DNA from: Sphagnum compactum
Taxonomy: Eukaryota; Bryophyta; Sphagnopsida; Sphagnales
Length of the DNA: 64,000 nucleotides
NCBI GenBank assembly: GCA_965153455.1
Contig: OZ234496.1
Span: forward strand, 11,307,863-11,371,862
Direction of reading: 5' to 3'
Shown here: in pieces, positions 11,223-20,292 of the stretch
How the letters are laid out: each line of letters opens with the position of its first letter
Position numbering within the stretch: position 1 is the stretch's first letter
Position numbers and translations under genes: made by a program
The notes under the pieces: model-generated
What the model was told of the DNA's origin: nothing
Database searches by the model: none
What the model saw: only the letters and a program-made list of their open reading frames with translations

Positions 11223-11362
11223 TAAAATAATCCAATATGCGGTTCTACACATTCTACAACTTCCCGATTCATTTTTAATACTAATCGTAGAACACCATGA
11301 GCAATAGGATGTTGAGGTCCAAAATTTAAAGTAAAATTCTTGATTTGTTCGGTTTTAACCAT
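11223..11362 (-). pseudogene. nad7: Mitochondrial nad7 exon 1 relic (NADH dehydrogenase subunit 7)
   Basis: ATG 11362 starts [20 protein letters not shown] followed by [16 protein letters not shown] and EPHIGLF, the highly conserved start of the 49-kDa complex I subunit (family motif FGPQHPAAHGVLRL). Similarity stops after 46 codons plus about two bases, which is the position of the well-known nad7 intron at nucleotide 140. The piece therefore derives from unspliced mitochondrial DNA and not from a cDNA. It lies just downstream of the trnT relic, and a trnA-trnT-nad7 arrangement fits early-land-plant mitochondrial genomes as I remember them. Confidence 0.88.
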
Positions 11363-11387
11363 ATCTAATCATTTTTTCTTTCCATAG

Positions 11388-11460
11388 AGCCTACAACCAG
11401 ACTTGAACTAGAGACCTTTCCCTTACCATGGGAATGTTCTACCATTTGAGCTACGCGGGC
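11388..11460 (-). tRNA. trnT-GGU: Mitochondrial tRNA-Thr(GGU) relic
   Basis: The minus strand folds as a tRNA: a TAGCTC D-arm start, a TTCCC/GGGAA anticodon stem closing the loop ATGGTAA (anticodon GGT) and a TTCAAGT T-loop. The acceptor stem GCCCGCG pairs poorly with TGTAGGC and the T-stem has a mismatch, so it looks decayed. It lies 26 bp upstream of the nad7 start. Confidence 0.75.
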
Positions 11461-11929
11461 CAATATATAACTATTGTTTTTTTATTAAGAGAAAACACCA
11501 TAATTCAAGTCAAGAGCTGGCTCACTACAATGTTTCTTTTTTTGTGTGTGGTTGTTCTGCAGCTTTAAGACTAGACCAAAAACTCGCTTTGCAAGGTAAA
11601 ACGCAAAAATAAGAAATACAGGGCACAACTACCTGCAGCCCTTAGGGCGTTGACTTTTTGCCTATCAAAGCAAAGAGCGTAGCCAAATATATATAGTTTT
11701 TTTAGTCAAAACTCTATTTTGCCAGCATTTAGAGAATGCATAGTGTTTTCTATCTCTGGCTTCAACATGTTTTCTTTTCTTCCAACACATTTTTTACCGT
11801 GATATTTAGATTGGCTTTCCTAAAGCCAAATTGTTTAGGCGCAAAGCATAACGAAATATCCCCCAAATGTTATCATCATTCGACAAAACACTTATGTTGT
11901 TTTTCTCATAACATATTATTCGTTCATTT

Positions 11930-12001
11930 GGAAACGATTGGATTTGAATCGATAATTTCATGCTTGCAAAACTTGCACTCTACCAATTGAACTATGTCCC
12001 C
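11930..12001 (-). tRNA. trnA-UGC: Mitochondrial tRNA-Ala(UGC) relic
   Basis: The minus strand starts GGGGACATAGTTCAATTGG, typical of plant mitochondrial/bacterial-type tRNA-Ala. The anticodon loop TTTGCAA (anticodon TGC) sits in a stem CAAGT/GCATG with a mismatch, and the T-loop is TTCAAAT. The acceptor 3' strand CGTTTCC leaves G-T pairs and one mismatch, so it is probably non-functional. Confidence 0.72.
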
Positions 12002-12829
12002 TATGGAGGAATTTGAACCCATGATAAAATATTGTTATACTTTTAAAGATAAATAGGCCCCTTCAAGCTTCCCTCTAAACCATACATGCAAATCTCCCTG
12101 CATATGGTTCAAGCAATCTATTTGACATGTCAACCCACAGAAGTCATGTTTGACTTATTGGCTATTAAAACATGTTCCACGTCTCGCATTATTGTGGCAA
12201 GTTAAGTGTAAGGATCAAACTTGTAATTTGCCAACACTTTTATAAACCTAAGTTTCCCTAGTTTGCCAAGATAAAAATGAAGTTTTCATAATTGTCCCAA
12301 GAAACTACTACATTAAATAGCACAAGGGCGTAGCAAATAAGGTGTAGCAATATATAAATATATTCCAAATATTTTCAAAAAAACTCGATTCGATTAGATA
12401 CAACTGCTTTTTCGTAGCAAATATTTTTTTCTATCTCATCTAAGCTTTTTTGTCGAAGGTTGAGGCTTTAGGTTTCTTCTTAGCCCCCCCCCTTCCCCTT
12501 TTTTTCGGCCTAATTTCACCATTACTCCACCAAGTCTAAAGCACAAATTGGAGTTTTATTTAACAAAAATTTGTTCTTTTCAAAGCAGTTCACTATATCA
12601 ACATTAAACCTTCATAATGATCATCACTATTCAATAGATGACATAACCTTGCTATGGGTGCGATGATGGATGGCGATTAAAATTACACCTTGTGACAAAA
12701 TAGATTGCCATAAGATATATGGCTTGAACTATACAATTAATAATAGTGGAATTTTTTTTATCAATAGTGTCGAGCCATACGCATTTTATAGGATTCTAGT
12801 GTTTTTGAGCCTAACGAGGAACAAAAATG

Positions 12830-12877
<48 letters not shown>

Positions 12878-13882
12878 CCATCTCAACTCGTTAATAATTT
12901 TTTCCCTGAGGTTTGAAAAAAAAAGTTTGTAATTACACGGTGTACAGTCAAAGCCCTAGTTGAAAGCCTACCGATTTACTTAAGCTTTTATATTGTAATA
13001 TTCGTATTATTAACATTTATAAGCATCACTATATCCTTTTGATAACTTTAGAGAGTGACAATAATAGGTTCCCAATTTGTATGATGTCAAGTCATTATTT
13101 TTATCCTTTTTCTTTGAAATCTAAAAAAAAATATAATACAAATCACCTATGTTCAAGTCTACCAAAAATTAACCTTATCTCATCAATTATATTATAGAAG
13201 GGCTTTCGCTTTTTAAGCAGTCCTCTACCCGCATTGTGTCATTTTGCATTTAGAACCTCTTGAAAGGAACGATATGGGTTTACCAAGTTTTGTGCAATGT
13301 ACCATTGTTCTCGACAAAAAAAACCCAAAAAAAGCTTGATGGAAATGGTGGTATCAAAATCAAAAAAAGATATAACCTTTTCCACTATTGGCTTCCTGTT
13401 TAGGATGCCAATCAATTAAATCCTTAACCTATGATATTCCATCTAGAAGAATTTTCAATTTTGCTTCAAATTGTTCTTGATGAAGCTTTTGCATTAGTTT
13501 GTTTGCATTGTTCATTTATTGGGGGGGAATGTGAAGTAGAGATTTTTTTTTCAATATTTTTACCCCTAACATTAGTTTAGTACAAAATCCCAAGCATCAT
13601 TACATTATCATTCAAGCTTCACACCTCACACCTTAGGATTACTTTCAACATGTGTCTAGGTGGGGTAGGATGGAGTTTCTGTTTTGTAGAATTGAACTAC
13701 ATTACGTCACACAACTTCTTGTCACATAAATTTAATGAAGCAATGCTTTCAACCACTCAACCATACCTCCTTTTCGATGAAGAAAAAAATTTGAACTGAT
13801 AAAGGAACTAATAGTTTATAAAAAGATATATATTTTTATAAACTAATTTTATAATAATTTATTATTAGATTTGAATTTAACT
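12002..13882. other. AT-rich spacer in NUMT 1 with a long AT microsatellite
   Basis: No gene is recognisable between the trnA and trnD relics. It contains the longest dinucleotide repeat of the window, about 22 AT units at 12832-12875, poly-C and poly-A runs and short broken frames. It could be mitochondrial spacer or later nuclear insertions. Confidence 0.5.
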
Positions 13883-13955
13883 AGGAAAAACGGGATTTGA
13901 ACCCGTGACTTCTAGCGTGACAAACCAGCATTCTAACCAACTAAGCTATTTTCCC
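13883..13955 (-). tRNA. trnD-GUC: Mitochondrial tRNA-Asp(GUC) relic
   Basis: The minus strand reads GGGAAAATAGCTTAGTTGG, then an anticodon loop TTGTCAC (anticodon GTC) and a strong T-arm ACGGGTTCAAATCCCGT. The acceptor pairs mostly through GGGAAAA/TTTTCCT. The anticodon stem has G-T pairs. It may still fold, but it lies among dead mitochondrial genes. Confidence 0.8.
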
Positions 13956-14348
13956 AAACATAATAAATCATCATAGATAATTTATTAGGATCTTTTTATT
14001 ATATCAACTACGTCAGTATAAATCCAAAAGTCAAAACTATCTCTTCCAGCCTCATTCAACTTTTAGAGGGAAGAAAGTGACTTGAAGCCACAAGGCTAAT
14101 GTGGCTAGCGACCTTGCGCAACAAGGGCGCGCGGCTCTCTTTGCACCGAAAGGCACTTGGCACTAAAAGGGTTAGTCAACTCATGGCCTTGCATGCTTTG
14201 GGACTGTTACTACGTAATGACCTCAAAGCATGCAAGTCTATATCATTTTGAAGGCAGAGCCTTTCAGCCTTTACTTACTATTTCAATAGAACCTCGCTCC
14301 TTGCGTGGAACTAGGGCACCTTTTGATTTCAAAAACGTCCACAAGGCG

Positions 14349-14380
<32 letters not shown>

Positions 14381-14730
14381 GTTGCGTTCTCACGACCATC
14401 TTAGGGTTTTGTACCATAAACTAAGAAAAAGCCATGCATTTTTTGCTTTATTTTGCTTAAGAAAATGCAAAGCATAAAAAACAATTATATATATTACTTC
14501 TTTTCTGCTTTGCATTTGCCACTTTCTTATGCCTTTTCCAACTCTTTTTTTTCCTTTAAGAGTATTTAGCTTTCATTTATTTACCATGTGAATTGAGTGT
14601 GTTTGTTTAAAAAAAAGAAAAAAGTGGGCACTCTTTCTCAATATCATCATAGTTTTACCACTATTAATCAAATTAATAAACTTATTCATATGATAAATCT
14701 AATTTATAATTGCCAACAATCGAAACCTTT
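13956..14730. other. Spacer between trnD and trnV relics
   Basis: No gene found. The 106-codon plus-strand frame at 14157-14477 runs through an AT microsatellite (about 14355-14380) and shows no domain. A GC-richer patch at 14090-14160 may be mitochondrial spacer. Confidence 0.45.
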
Positions 14731-14801
14731 GGGTAATACCGGATTTGAACCACTAACTCTCTCGTTGTAAACAAGGCACTCACTAACTAAACTAATTACC
14801 C
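14731..14801 (-). tRNA. trnV-UAC: Mitochondrial tRNA-Val(UAC) relic
   Basis: A perfect 7-bp acceptor stem GGGTAAT/ATTACCC, D-arm start TAGTTTAGTTAG, anticodon loop TTTACAA (anticodon TAC) and T-loop TTCAAAT. The anticodon and T stems carry mismatches. It resembles mitochondrial tRNA-Val(UAC) and not the intron-containing plastid gene. It is the rightmost recognisable piece of NUMT 1. Confidence 0.75.
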
Positions 14802-17800
14802 TAATGTGCCAAATCATGGACTATCAAAGAGCAACTCATGAGTGATTTGAAGGTGTTTGCTTTTTTCTAATTGCCTGACGCTTCATTTTATTGCGCATTA
14901 CTTTTACTCATCTTTCATCTTTGAGTTGCTATGTTACCAAAGTGACCTCCGCATCAATTGTTTCCCAATATTGGTGATAAATAATCTCGGTTGCATTCAT
15001 GAGGTCATGGGTAGGGAAGCAACTTGCAAGTTTTTTATGAACTCAAGAGCTACACCTGTACACTAATATTTCACAAATTGCACAACAATCTCCTAGTCAT
15101 CCTTAATCACCATAAACGTTACACTAGTAATGGCACATGTCTTATGCAACACCACCAATCGACCATTGAATTAAAATGTTACATACTTAACATTAGTATG
15201 TGGCTCCAAATATTAGACCATGTGTACAACATCACACATTTTGCACCAAGTCATTGAACATGGCAAATTAGGGATGATCATACCTCTTCAATGGGTCTAC
15301 ATACATACCATTTAGATCACCAGTACACAAAATGATAGAGGTCACCAAGTTGCAAACAAAGGTATCCCTACCCTAGGCTAGCTTGGATAAACTTTGAACT
15401 GCCTCTAACATGGGCAAAACACAAGTCAATCCCAAAACAAAAGGATAGGACCAGAAGGGGAGTAAAAGAGAGTTGTGAAAGGAAATATATCTTCTTTTCT
15501 TCTAGCTATAAGTCATGCATAACCCTCAGCTGTGAGGTAATGAGAGAATCTTCAGGCTCCTCTTCTGCACAAGGATGGCCACCAGACATCTTAGTTTAGC
15601 CATGCCAAAACTACGGCAGGGGAAGTAGAACCACCAACAACATTTATAAACCTAGGCTTACTCGGCTTCTTACGGACCTTCTTCCAAGCTGCACAGATGA
15701 AAGGAAGACAAGGGCTATACGTTGCATTACAGTCTTTAAAACCAGGTAGGGATCCCCCAAGGAATGGCACAAGAAATATTGCCAACTCGGGTGTTCATGG
15801 CCTGCTCAACAACTCCAATGACAATTGATACAAAAGCCATCCATGTCTATGAAATTTTGCAGGAGAAATCTCCACAACAACAACAAAGTGGCACAAATGA
15901 ACCCAATGCAGTTTACATCACACTGGTCCATGGTGCAGTGTAGGATGAGTGCCAGTCAATGTAAGAGCGCACATGCCACACAAGCTCCTTTGTGAAAAGA
16001 GACAGGATTCGAATCGAAAGGAAGCGATTATGCAGACCTCTATTAGAAGTAAAACAAAGCAGAGAGGGTGAGAACAAAGAAAGTTAGGTACCGATGCACA
16101 CAAAGAGCATGGCTGAAGGGCGGAGGGCGAGGACTGTCCTTGCGCGTCACCCCTGCCGCTCACCTGTCACGTCACTCGCTGGCCGTCGAGTTATTCCTGC
16201 ATCATGTGCGTGAACACACACGCGCGCGCGCTCTCTGTGTCTGTCTCCCTCGCGCTCTCCCGCTGAGCCTAGTCTCAACCTTTGCGCAAGATATAAACCC
16301 TAAACCATAACCCTAGTCTCTATCTGTGAGCAGGAAATGGACGAAACCCTAACGCTTGGTTGGGAACAGTTGTCCGTCCGTCGGCCAACGATTAACGACT
16401 GCTCTCTGAGCAACGCCTCGTCGACTCTCAGTTTTCTTTACGTCCCTTTGCCACTGAGCACAAACTTATATATTGTGTGATTCATATTAATTAGTTCATG
16501 GGTGCACTCACAACCCCCCCCCCCCTTCTTTTTTTTTTTTTGAAGGAGACGTATTGATTGGCCCATCATCAAATTTTTTGGGAACATTGTGCACTCCCTA
16601 ATAGAACCACCTCTTTGGACCCCAGGCTCAAAATAGGTAGAAACAAATGTGCTCCCCTATATCTCACCTTTTCAGTTTATATACATGAGAGTTGAACTTT
16701 GGGGATAAATCTGAGCTGCTATTGGGAACGTCTTGGGGGAACAACTTGGGGAACCTAATAATAACCTAATGGTAACAATAATAACCATATAATATTGGTT
16801 TACATATTATATAGGTGCATTCACACTTGGTGTTAGGGACTCTAGTTTTGAGTCCACTAACACCATGCTCGTCATTTTTAGGACTTAAATTTATTTATCA
16901 CGAAGGATTTTATATTATGCTAACCTTTGCTTAACAATAAACTATCACCCATTTAAACATCGCGTTCCACCTAGGATGCCACCTAGATTTTCATTTAACA
17001 CTGACTTAACTTCAAGTGTGAATGCAGCCAATATATGAAACCTAAAGTTGTCCTCCCCAAACCAACTCTGATGAAACATCATCACTCAAACCAACTCTGA
17101 TGAACATCATCACTCAAAGAATACCCTTCAATGAATGATGTTATCAAATGAACTTTCAAATAAAGTTCAGACCGAGTAAACTCACTCTAGCTTCATTCTG
17201 TAGTCTCTCTCTCCCTTAGAGGTACATAGAGGGAAAAATAAAAATAAAATCATAGGAAATGACTCAAAATTAAAACCATGTATATTGTTATGTAGTAGTT
17301 TCAATGTAAGATGAAATTGACTAAAACAGCAACCTTATAAAGGTGAAGAACCTCACTAATAATAATGCAGGAAGAGACATCCAAGACCATTTCATTACTT
17401 TGCAGATACCACTGAAAAGAGGGGATAGGAGGTGAAAGGAGGCCCAAAGACAGGGTGAAGATAGGGTTACTATATGGATGACTCTATTGTCCCACTGAAG
17501 AAGAAGAAGAATAATAATAATAATCATAAGAAAGAGCCCAGTCAATGGAGAATCTGTTTGAATTCTCCCACTTTGTAGCTTGCTACTTACCAATCTCTGG
17601 ACCATTCTTGGGACCATTCTTTACAACTGCACACATGCAAATCAATTGCAAAGAGGTATCTGTGTGGAACCTTGAATTTGGGCAACCATTGAAAAACATG
17701 CCCGCAAATTACACTATATAAATTGGAATTAGGTCTTGCCATGTCCCCTAACAACCACACTAAAGTGAAGTTCTGAGGAGGACTATGAACTTGCATCACA

Positions 17801-18236
17801 TAAGTTATAGACGAGGAGGACTTGGCCTTCCTTTTTTTTTCCTCCCTTGATTTCAAAGGAATCCCAAGAAGGCAACACTAGTGAAATGGAACTCCTTTCC
17901 AAATAGGTACCCTAATTGGGCCCCTCCTTTTTTTAAAAAACTTATCTAGAGTTTACTAGTTCTTGGTCTCTTCACTTCAACACCTATTCCGACAAAGAAG
18001 ATGATGACATGACACCCATTTCCATCCATTTTCATCCATCCATATTGTTCATTTAAAAGGAAGGCCTACACTTTTTTTGTCTTTTTTTTTTTTTTCATCC
18101 ATGACTTTTTTGGGTGGTGATTTCTTCTTTCTAGAATAATTTTTTGTTACTTACTTGAGCTATATATAGATATAAATCTGGCGATTTTTTTCTTAAATTT
18201 TGGTGTAGTTATGGCTATGGAAAATCTCAAAATATA
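14802..18236. other. Gene-poor DNA with one GC-rich promoter-like island
   Basis: No protein gene identified. The stretch 15470-16330 is better balanced in composition; minus-strand frames 15591-15785 and 15918-16163 match no family I know. A short tandem duplication (unit about 29 bp, 17060-17088 and 17089-17117) and CATC/ATCC-rich DNA near 18000-18060 are present. Confidence 0.45.
16050..16460. promoter_or_regulatory. Orphan GC-rich island with telo-box motifs (promoter-like)
   Basis: About 400 bp much richer in CpG than its surroundings, with a CG-rich CT tract and two AAACCCTA telo-box motifs (near 16296 and 16342) plus a nearby ACCCTAG. Such motifs cluster at transcription starts of plant ribosomal-protein and growth genes. 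No convincing coding frame follows on either strand, so it may drive a non-coding transcript or be the promoter of a lost gene. Confidence 0.35.
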
Positions 18237-18242
18237 CACGTG
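18237..18242. promoter_or_regulatory. G-box (CACGTG) upstream of the SAP gene
   Basis: An exact CACGTG palindrome in the context ACACGTGAT, compatible with an ABRE/bZIP or bHLH site. It lies about 1.5 kb before the SAP start codon. Stress-associated zinc-finger genes are often ABA-responsive, so the site is plausible, but one hexamer is weak evidence. Confidence 0.3.
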
Positions 18243-18522
18243 ATTTTAACACGTTACTGTTTAATATTAGCATTTTTGGCTATACATAGCCAGCATGAAA
18301 TAAATAATAAAAAGTCTGCTATTCACTGAGTCCTCGGCTCATCAATGTGGTAGGTACCTAGAAAAGGGGTAGGTAGGTACCTAACTTTACGAAATGGTCG
18401 TAGCTGACGACACTAGAGTTTCACAGAGTTTCTTTTTGTTTTTTTCCATGGCGTGTATGTTTGCGCCTGTCGCACCTCTTCCGATTGCGCGCCCCTCTCC
18501 CTCTCCCCCCTTGCCCAAGCGC

Positions 18523-19160
18523 TTCTCTATATCATCATCTCCGCTCTCTCGTTCTCGCATCGCATCGTATCGCATATCAAGTAGCCGAGCGCTTTCATTT
18601 TCTGTGATTGTCGGCGTTTCTTTGTTGCAAAGAACTGGTGGTCTATTGTTTGTTTCTTATTAGTTTGACTGGCTTTTTTTGAAAAAAATTGTTGTTGAGT
18701 CATTCTGAGTTGTGTGTGTGCGTGCGCGCGTACATTTCTTTTCCTTTTCCTTGCTTTTTGTTCGGTTCAAACATACAACAGCTTTAGCGAAGCGGAGGGA
18801 TTTGTTTTCCAAGAAGAAGAAGAAGAAGAAGAAGAAGAAGGCGGAGGAGTCCAGAAGTTCTCTATATCATCATTTCCGCTCTCTCGTTCTCGTATCGCAT
18901 ATCAAGTAGCCGAGCGCTTGCATTTGCTGTGATTGTCGGCCTTTCTTTTCTGCAAAAAAGTGGTGTTCTATTGTTGTTTCTTATTAGCTTGACCGGTTTT
19001 TTAGAATATATTTGTTGTTGAAGCTTTTCAATCTACGTAGTGTGTGCGTTTCTTTTCGTGTTTTCTTGCTTTTCTCTGGTACAAACATACAACAACTTTA
19101 GCGAAGCGGAGGGATTTGTCGGAGAAGGAGAAGGAGAATAAGTCGGAGGAGTCCAGGAGT
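18523..19160 (+). repeat. Two-copy tandem duplication in the SAP upstream/leader region (unit about 335 bp)
   Basis: Copy 1 (18523-18857) and copy 2 (18858-19160) share long blocks in the same order: TTCTCTATATCATCAT, CGCTCTCTCGTTCTCG, ATATCAAGTAGCCGAGCGCT, TGTGATTGTCGGC, CAAACATACAACA, TTTAGCGAAGCGGAGGGATT and GGAGGAGTCCAG. Copy 1 contains an AAG microsatellite (18811-18840, about ten units) that copy 2 lacks. The duplication lies directly upstream of the probable leader exon of the SAP gene. Confidence 0.9.
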
Positions 19161-19412
19161 TTGAAACTGTGGTGGTGACAGGGAGTCTTGATAGCTGACA
19201 TCTGTTCATTTGTTATCCTTACGAGTACATGCATCGGTGCTAGGAGAGACGGACATCCGACAGACGGACGGAGTGAACTCGGAGTCGTTTTTCTGCGCTC
19301 TTATTTGATTGGAACCGAAGTTCCTGTGAAAGGCTTTTCTTCTTTTTTCGTCAGGCTTCTCTACTCGGACTTCTTCGCTTTTGTGCACATCAGTGTTCCT
19401 GTGGAAGGCAAA

Positions 19413-19731
19413 GGTATACTTACGCTGCTGGTTTCTTGAGCGCCTGACAGTTGTGGAAACGATCAAAGGCCTGATCGGTCGGAGACCTCCTGCCCAAGTT
19501 CGTCTTGCTATGTCTGAAAGCTGGTGTTCTGCATTTCTTGGTTGTGTTTTATCAGGAGTTCTTTTCTTTTCTTTTCTTTCTTTTCAAAGAGAGCGTGTGA
19601 GTCCTAGACTCGGGTTGCGGCACAAACATTTCGATTTCACGGCTTGCCTGTGAAAGGCTCTTTGCCACTCGATGATGTCGAGGGATTTTGTTTTGTAGGT
19701 TTCAGTAACATCCAAAGAAGGTATTTTTCAG
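19413..19731 (+). other. Probable 5'-UTR intron of the SAP gene
   Basis: A pyrimidine-rich acceptor ending TTTTTCAG abuts the ATG at 19732 exactly. A plausible donor AAAG|GTATAC lies at 19412/19413. Leader introns ending just before the start codon are common in plant A20/AN1 genes. The acceptor is convincing; the donor choice is inferred. Confidence 0.5.
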
Positions 19732-20292
19732 ATGGCTCTGGAGCGGCCAGATCAGGAGACAGCTTCTCAGCCCCCTGAAGCACCAGTGATGTGCAAGAAC
19801 ATCTGTGGATTTTTCGGAAGTGCAACCACCATGGGCCTCTGTTCTAAGTGCTACAAGGAAACTGTTGTACAACATGCTGAAACATCCGCAGCCATTTCTG
19901 CAGCCGTTTCAACAACACAACCTCTGCTGCCAACTGAGGACAAAGCCGAAACAGATGCTCCAGCAACGCAGACTAATAAGAGTCTGCCTAAACCTGTTGT
20001 TGTCGAGTCTTCAAGCGCGCAGGAGGGCGAATCAAGACCCGCAGCAGCTGTTGTTGCATCTCCAGCTTCCAGATACGAGGCACCCCGGCAGCAGCCGGCT
20101 CCGAATCGGTGTGGCTCATGTAGAAAACGTATAGGACTCACAGGTTTTAAGTGCCGTTGTGGCATCACTTTCTGTGCTCTACATCGGTATTCCGATAAGC
20201 ACAGTTGCACATACGATTACAAGGCTGCTGGTCAAGAGGCCATAGCCAAAGCCAATCCCTTGGTCATAGCTGAAAAGGTTGTGAAGATTTGA
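19732..20292 (+). CDS. Stress-associated protein with A20 and AN1 zinc fingers (SAP family)
   Basis: A single uninterrupted coding exon of 186 codons, MALERPDQ to EKVVKI. The N-terminal A20 finger has cysteines C21, C25, C37 and C40 (CKNICGFFGS, GLCSKCYKE). A low-complexity Ala/Gln/Ser linker spans about 45-120. The C-terminal AN1 finger has C127, C130, C141, C143, C148, H151, H157 and C159 (NRCGSCRKRIGLTGF, CRCGITFC, HRYSDKHSC). All metal ligands are present, and the length fits the 150-190 residues usual for plant SAPs. A20 domains of this family bind ubiquitin and some members act as E3 ligases in cytosol and nucleus, modulating responses to cold, salt, drought and ABA. The start is fixed by the adjacent intron acceptor. 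Intronless coding with a leader intron is typical. The paralogue number cannot be assigned. Confidence 0.97.
   Translation: MALERPDQETASQPPEAPVMCKNICGFFGSATTMGLCSKCYKETVVQHAETSAAISAAVSTTQPLLPTEDKAETDAPATQTNKSLPKPVVVESSSAQEGESRPAAAVVASPASRYEAPRQQPAPNRCGSCRKRIGLTGFKCRCGITFCALHRYSDKHSCTYDYKAAGQEAIAKANPLVIAEKVVKI

Larger units (their letters stand above)
3516..14801 (-). other. Large decayed nuclear insertion of mitochondrial DNA (NUMT 1)
   Basis: At least eight mitochondrial protein-gene relics and four mitochondrial tRNA relics lie on one strand. Read on the minus strand the order is trnV, trnD, trnA, trnT, nad7 exon 1, rpl16, rpl5, rps14, rps8, rpl6, rps13, rps11. The block rpl16-rpl5-rps14-rps8-rpl6-rps13-rps11 is the ancestral bacterial-type ribosomal-protein cluster known from early-land-plant mitochondrial genomes. 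Every protein gene is broken by in-frame stops or indels, so this is a nuclear fossil and not a functional locus. The outer limits are uncertain: the outermost recognisable pieces are rps11 and trnV. A 2.0-kb stretch without mitochondrial genes separates rps14 from rps8. Confidence 0.9.

Noticed and set aside
12670-12876. Frame ending in an Ile/Tyr repeat
   Set aside because: The repetitive end is the AT microsatellite; it is not a protein.
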